From the NCBI GenBank assembly GCA_023445955.1, contig JAEXJH010000203.1, positions 1 to 6,646 of the forward strand: a stretch of DNA of 6,646 nt. Direction: 5' to 3'. Source of the stretch: Pseudomonadota bacterium (GTDB lineage Bacteria; Pseudomonadota; Alphaproteobacteria; Caulobacterales; Caulobacteraceae). The position numbers and the translations under genes were made by a program. Below are positions 4,999 to 6,646 of this stretch, in pieces; position 1 is the first letter of the stretch, and each line of letters begins with the position of its first letter. The notes under the pieces are model-generated. The model was not told the DNA's origin and did no database searches. It saw only the letters and a program-made list of their open reading frames with translations.

Positions 4999-5026
4999 TC
5001 AAGCTAAACGTGTGCCGCTTTCTCAG

Positions 5027-6560
5027 CTAGAGCCCCAGAGCGGCCCAGACCGGCGCAGTGTTCACCCCCCAGGCTGTCGCCTGCGCCTTGAGTTCGGCGA
5101 GATTGTTGTCGCCCTCCAGCGGCGCGCCATCCTTGATGATCGATTGCCCCTGCGCCTTCAAAATCTGCCAGGCGTAGGTGGCCCAGTCATCCGGCGTCTT
5201 GCCGCCACTTTGCTTGCTCAGCCAGAAGAGCTGTTGGAAGCGCGGCGCGGACACACCGCCACCGGTCACGGGCGAGGCGAAGTGGCCAATGTCTCCGACG
5301 GACAACGACCGCCGAGCGATCGCCTTGTTGAGCGCGTTGGTTCGCGTCTTCGCCTTCGAGATATCCTGTCCCTGCGCGGCGGGCTGGATGGTGCCGAGGC
5401 CCAGCAAGATCGTGAGCGCCGAGGTGAGTTGAGCCAGATTCACCTTCTTGCTTCCGACATGGGTTTCCAGCTCGAGGACGGAATGTGGCTTGTAGTCCCC
5501 CAGTAGCTCGAAGATCGGCTGATAGATGTCATCGATCAGGGTCGCCTCCCCGATGACCCCGCGGACCTTGGTGGGGAGAGAATCCTTGTTCGCAACGAGT
5601 ATGATCCGCTCTTCGCGCATAGCCGCGACCTGCTCGTGACCGACCAGCGACCGAACGCCACGGACCCAATAGTCACGCCGGAACTGCTGGTTCACGCAGA
5701 AGTCCCGCACCGTTTCCCGCAGCGAGACGTCAGGCACGCTACGCATGAACTCGACCTGGGCCGGCGTCATGTTCATTTCGTAGAGGTTGTCCAGCGTGTG
5801 GGCCGAGCTGGCGAACCCAACCTTGGCGTCGGTGAGCCAGTTCTCTATGTCGGCGAAGTACATCGGGTGCCAGTCCCGGTTCATGTATTCGTGGGCGAGA
5901 TATTGCCGGTCCTGGCCCTTGACTTGCTTTAGCCGTTCGACAGCGCCTGGATTGGCTTTTGCGTAGAGTGGCTCAAGGCCCAGGAACTGGTCGATGAAAC
6001 TCAGCGCGGCGTCGGTTTGCCCGATAATGCCCTGCCCCGGCGCGCCCATGACATCGGCATGGCGCTTCATCAGATGGCGGATCGGCGCTGAGGCTGACCA
6101 GCCCGGAAGGGTGTTGTAGGAGATGTAAAGCACCCCGCCTGGCCTTAGCTTGCGGCGGATAAAGTCGACCAGGACGGCGCGGTTCGAATCCGAGATCCAA
6201 GTCCAAATGCCGTGGAGGCCAATAAAGTCGAAATCCGGCAGATCCTGGCGATTGCAGAACTCGGAGAAGGCTTCGTCATAGAGCTTGGCGTCCGAACCAG
6301 ACAGCCGCGCCATTTCCGAAGCGAACGCTGCCTGGGAGGGATTGAAGTCGGTGCCATACCAGTTGACGCCTGGTTGGGCGGCCGCGTGGATCGAGACCGA
6401 CAAGCCCTGACCGAACCCCAACTCGCAGGCGTTCTCGATCTTGGGCGCGTGACGTCCAACCATCAGCAAAGGGAGTCGGCACCGAAGGGGATTGAGCTCC
6501 CAATAGTAGCCATACGTGTAGTTTACATCGGTGACGTAACCAGCATTCCACTCAGTCGAC
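5027..6560 (-). CDS. Class I SAM-dependent methyltransferase with regulatory-type domain, 5' end cut by an IS
   Basis: The frame runs from the IS junction at 6560 to TAG at 5029-5027. The first start codon inside it is TTG 6469 (480 aa), but the 30 codons before that also read as protein (S-T-E-W-N-A-G-Y-V-T-D-V-N-Y-T-Y-G-Y-Y, then W-E-L-N-P-L-R), like the N-terminus of this family. Counting from the TTG, motif I is E-L-G-F-G-Q-G (16-22), the acidic end of strand 2 lies in G-T-D-F-N-P (39-44), strand 4 is D-F-D-F-I-G-L-H-G (79-87), and L-R-P-G-G-V-L-Y-I-S-Y-N-T-L-P-G-W is at 108-124. About 210-295 resembles the methyltransferase regulatory domain also found in rickettsial protein-lysine methyltransferases. 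The substrate is unknown. No ATG, GTG or TTG lies between the junction and 6469. The gene is probably inactive, or makes a shortened protein lacking its first 30-odd residues. Confidence 0.8.
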
Positions 6561-6646
6561 TGATCCTCCCCCGAGAAAGTGGACGGGGTTAAGCCGCTCT
6601 GCGTTCCATTTCGGCGGGGCTGATATAGCCCAGAGCCGAATGCAGG
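6561..6646 (-). mobile_element. IS3-family insertion sequence, one end (rest outside window)
   Basis: The element begins at 6561 with TG and a terminal-repeat-like TGATCCTCCCCCGAG followed by AAAGTGGAC, typical of the IS3 family with its TG...CA ends. The transposase stop codon lies 28 bp inside, as expected for the right end of such elements. The other end, the remaining transposase and the target duplication are outside the window. Bases next to the junction (GAC at 6558-6560) would be the local copy of a 3-bp duplication, if there is one. Confidence 0.85.
6589..6646 (-). CDS. IS3-family transposase (OrfB, integrase core), last 18 codons
   Basis: The - strand frame entering from the window edge reads L-H-S-A-L-G-Y-I-S-P-A-E-M-E-R-R-A-A followed by TAA (6591-6589). 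H-S-A-L-G-Y-x-S-P-x-E is the highly conserved C-terminal end of the DDE integrase-core transposase OrfB in IS3 elements. The catalytic residues lie further upstream, outside the window, so whether the element is intact cannot be judged. Confidence 0.9.
   Translation of the reverse strand, partial: LHSALGYISPAEMERRAA

Larger units (their letters stand above)
4562..5026. other. Low-GC gene-free stretch with inverted repeats
   Basis: I see no convincing gene here. Frames of 95 (+) and 124 (-) codons exist, but they match nothing I recognise, have no ribosome binding site, and show mixed, Arg/Ser-heavy content. By count, 4621-4920 is about 48% GC, against about 70% in a sample of the transporter gene. 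The stretch holds a 10-bp perfect inverted repeat (4871-4908), an 11-bp stem (4966-4998), a 6-bp stem (4806-4811 with 4818-4823), and a 10-bp direct repeat AATATCGAAC (4715-4724 and 4826-4835). It looks like accessory DNA or an eroded remnant; an unannotated small RNA is possible. Confidence 0.5.

Noticed and set aside
4628..5002. 124-codon - strand frame just after the methyltransferase gene
   Set aside because: It has no ribosome binding site, a mixed Arg/Ser/Asn composition and no recognised family, and it runs through the hairpins; it was treated as non-coding.
6212..6592. 126-codon + strand frame over the methyltransferase/IS junction
   Set aside because: It is antisense to the conserved methyltransferase motifs and crosses the IS boundary, with no domain.

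Overview
The window reads as a high-GC alphaproteobacterial chromosome, most likely Caulobacter or a close relative. The reasons are the strong G/C preference at third codon positions, several alphaproteobacterial small-protein families (entericidin, DUF3309, DUF983), an exact GGAAC-N16-CGTT match to the EcfG/SigT general-stress promoter, and a perfect FixK/FNR-type palindrome. The genus is inferred from content and style, not from a marker gene.

Region 1 (1-813) holds the 3' end of one secreted beta/gamma-crystallin-fold gene and a complete paralogue 12 bp downstream, on the + strand in an apparent operon. The two share a C-terminal domain with paired N-D-x-x-S-S calcium motifs, but have quite different low-complexity linkers (Gly/Asn/Trp-rich and Asp/Arg-rich). 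Region 2 (about 835-1500) holds two very small genes: an entericidin lipopeptide (+) and, convergent with it, a 54-codon charged protein (-) with an EcfG-type promoter and a good ribosome binding site. The AT-richer gap that follows carries a FixK/FNR-type box and a second operator-like inverted repeat. Region 3 (1487-4454) is a run of + strand membrane-protein genes: a DUF983 zinc-ribbon protein, a 51-aa DUF3309 protein, a 479-aa KgtP-like metabolite:H+ symporter of the MFS, and a DUF599 protein. The symporter's Shine-Dalgarno lies inside a perfect 9-bp hairpin, which suggests translational control.

Region 4 (4455-5026) is non-coding as far as I can tell. It starts with a strong GC hairpin whose right arm is repeated 52 bp downstream. 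It then drops to about 48% GC over 4621-4920 (a sample of the upstream core is about 70%) and carries several perfect inverted repeats. Region 5 (5027-6646, - strand) is a class I SAM-dependent methyltransferase with a methyltransferase-regulatory-type domain. Its reading frame runs upstream past every usable start codon to 6560, where it meets the terminal repeat of an IS3-family insertion sequence. The last 18 codons of that element's transposase close the window. The methyltransferase therefore appears to have been cut by the IS within a codon or so of its original start. The low-GC gap, methyltransferase and IS together look like accessory DNA next to an ordinary chromosomal core. I see no defence, CRISPR, rRNA or tRNA locus.
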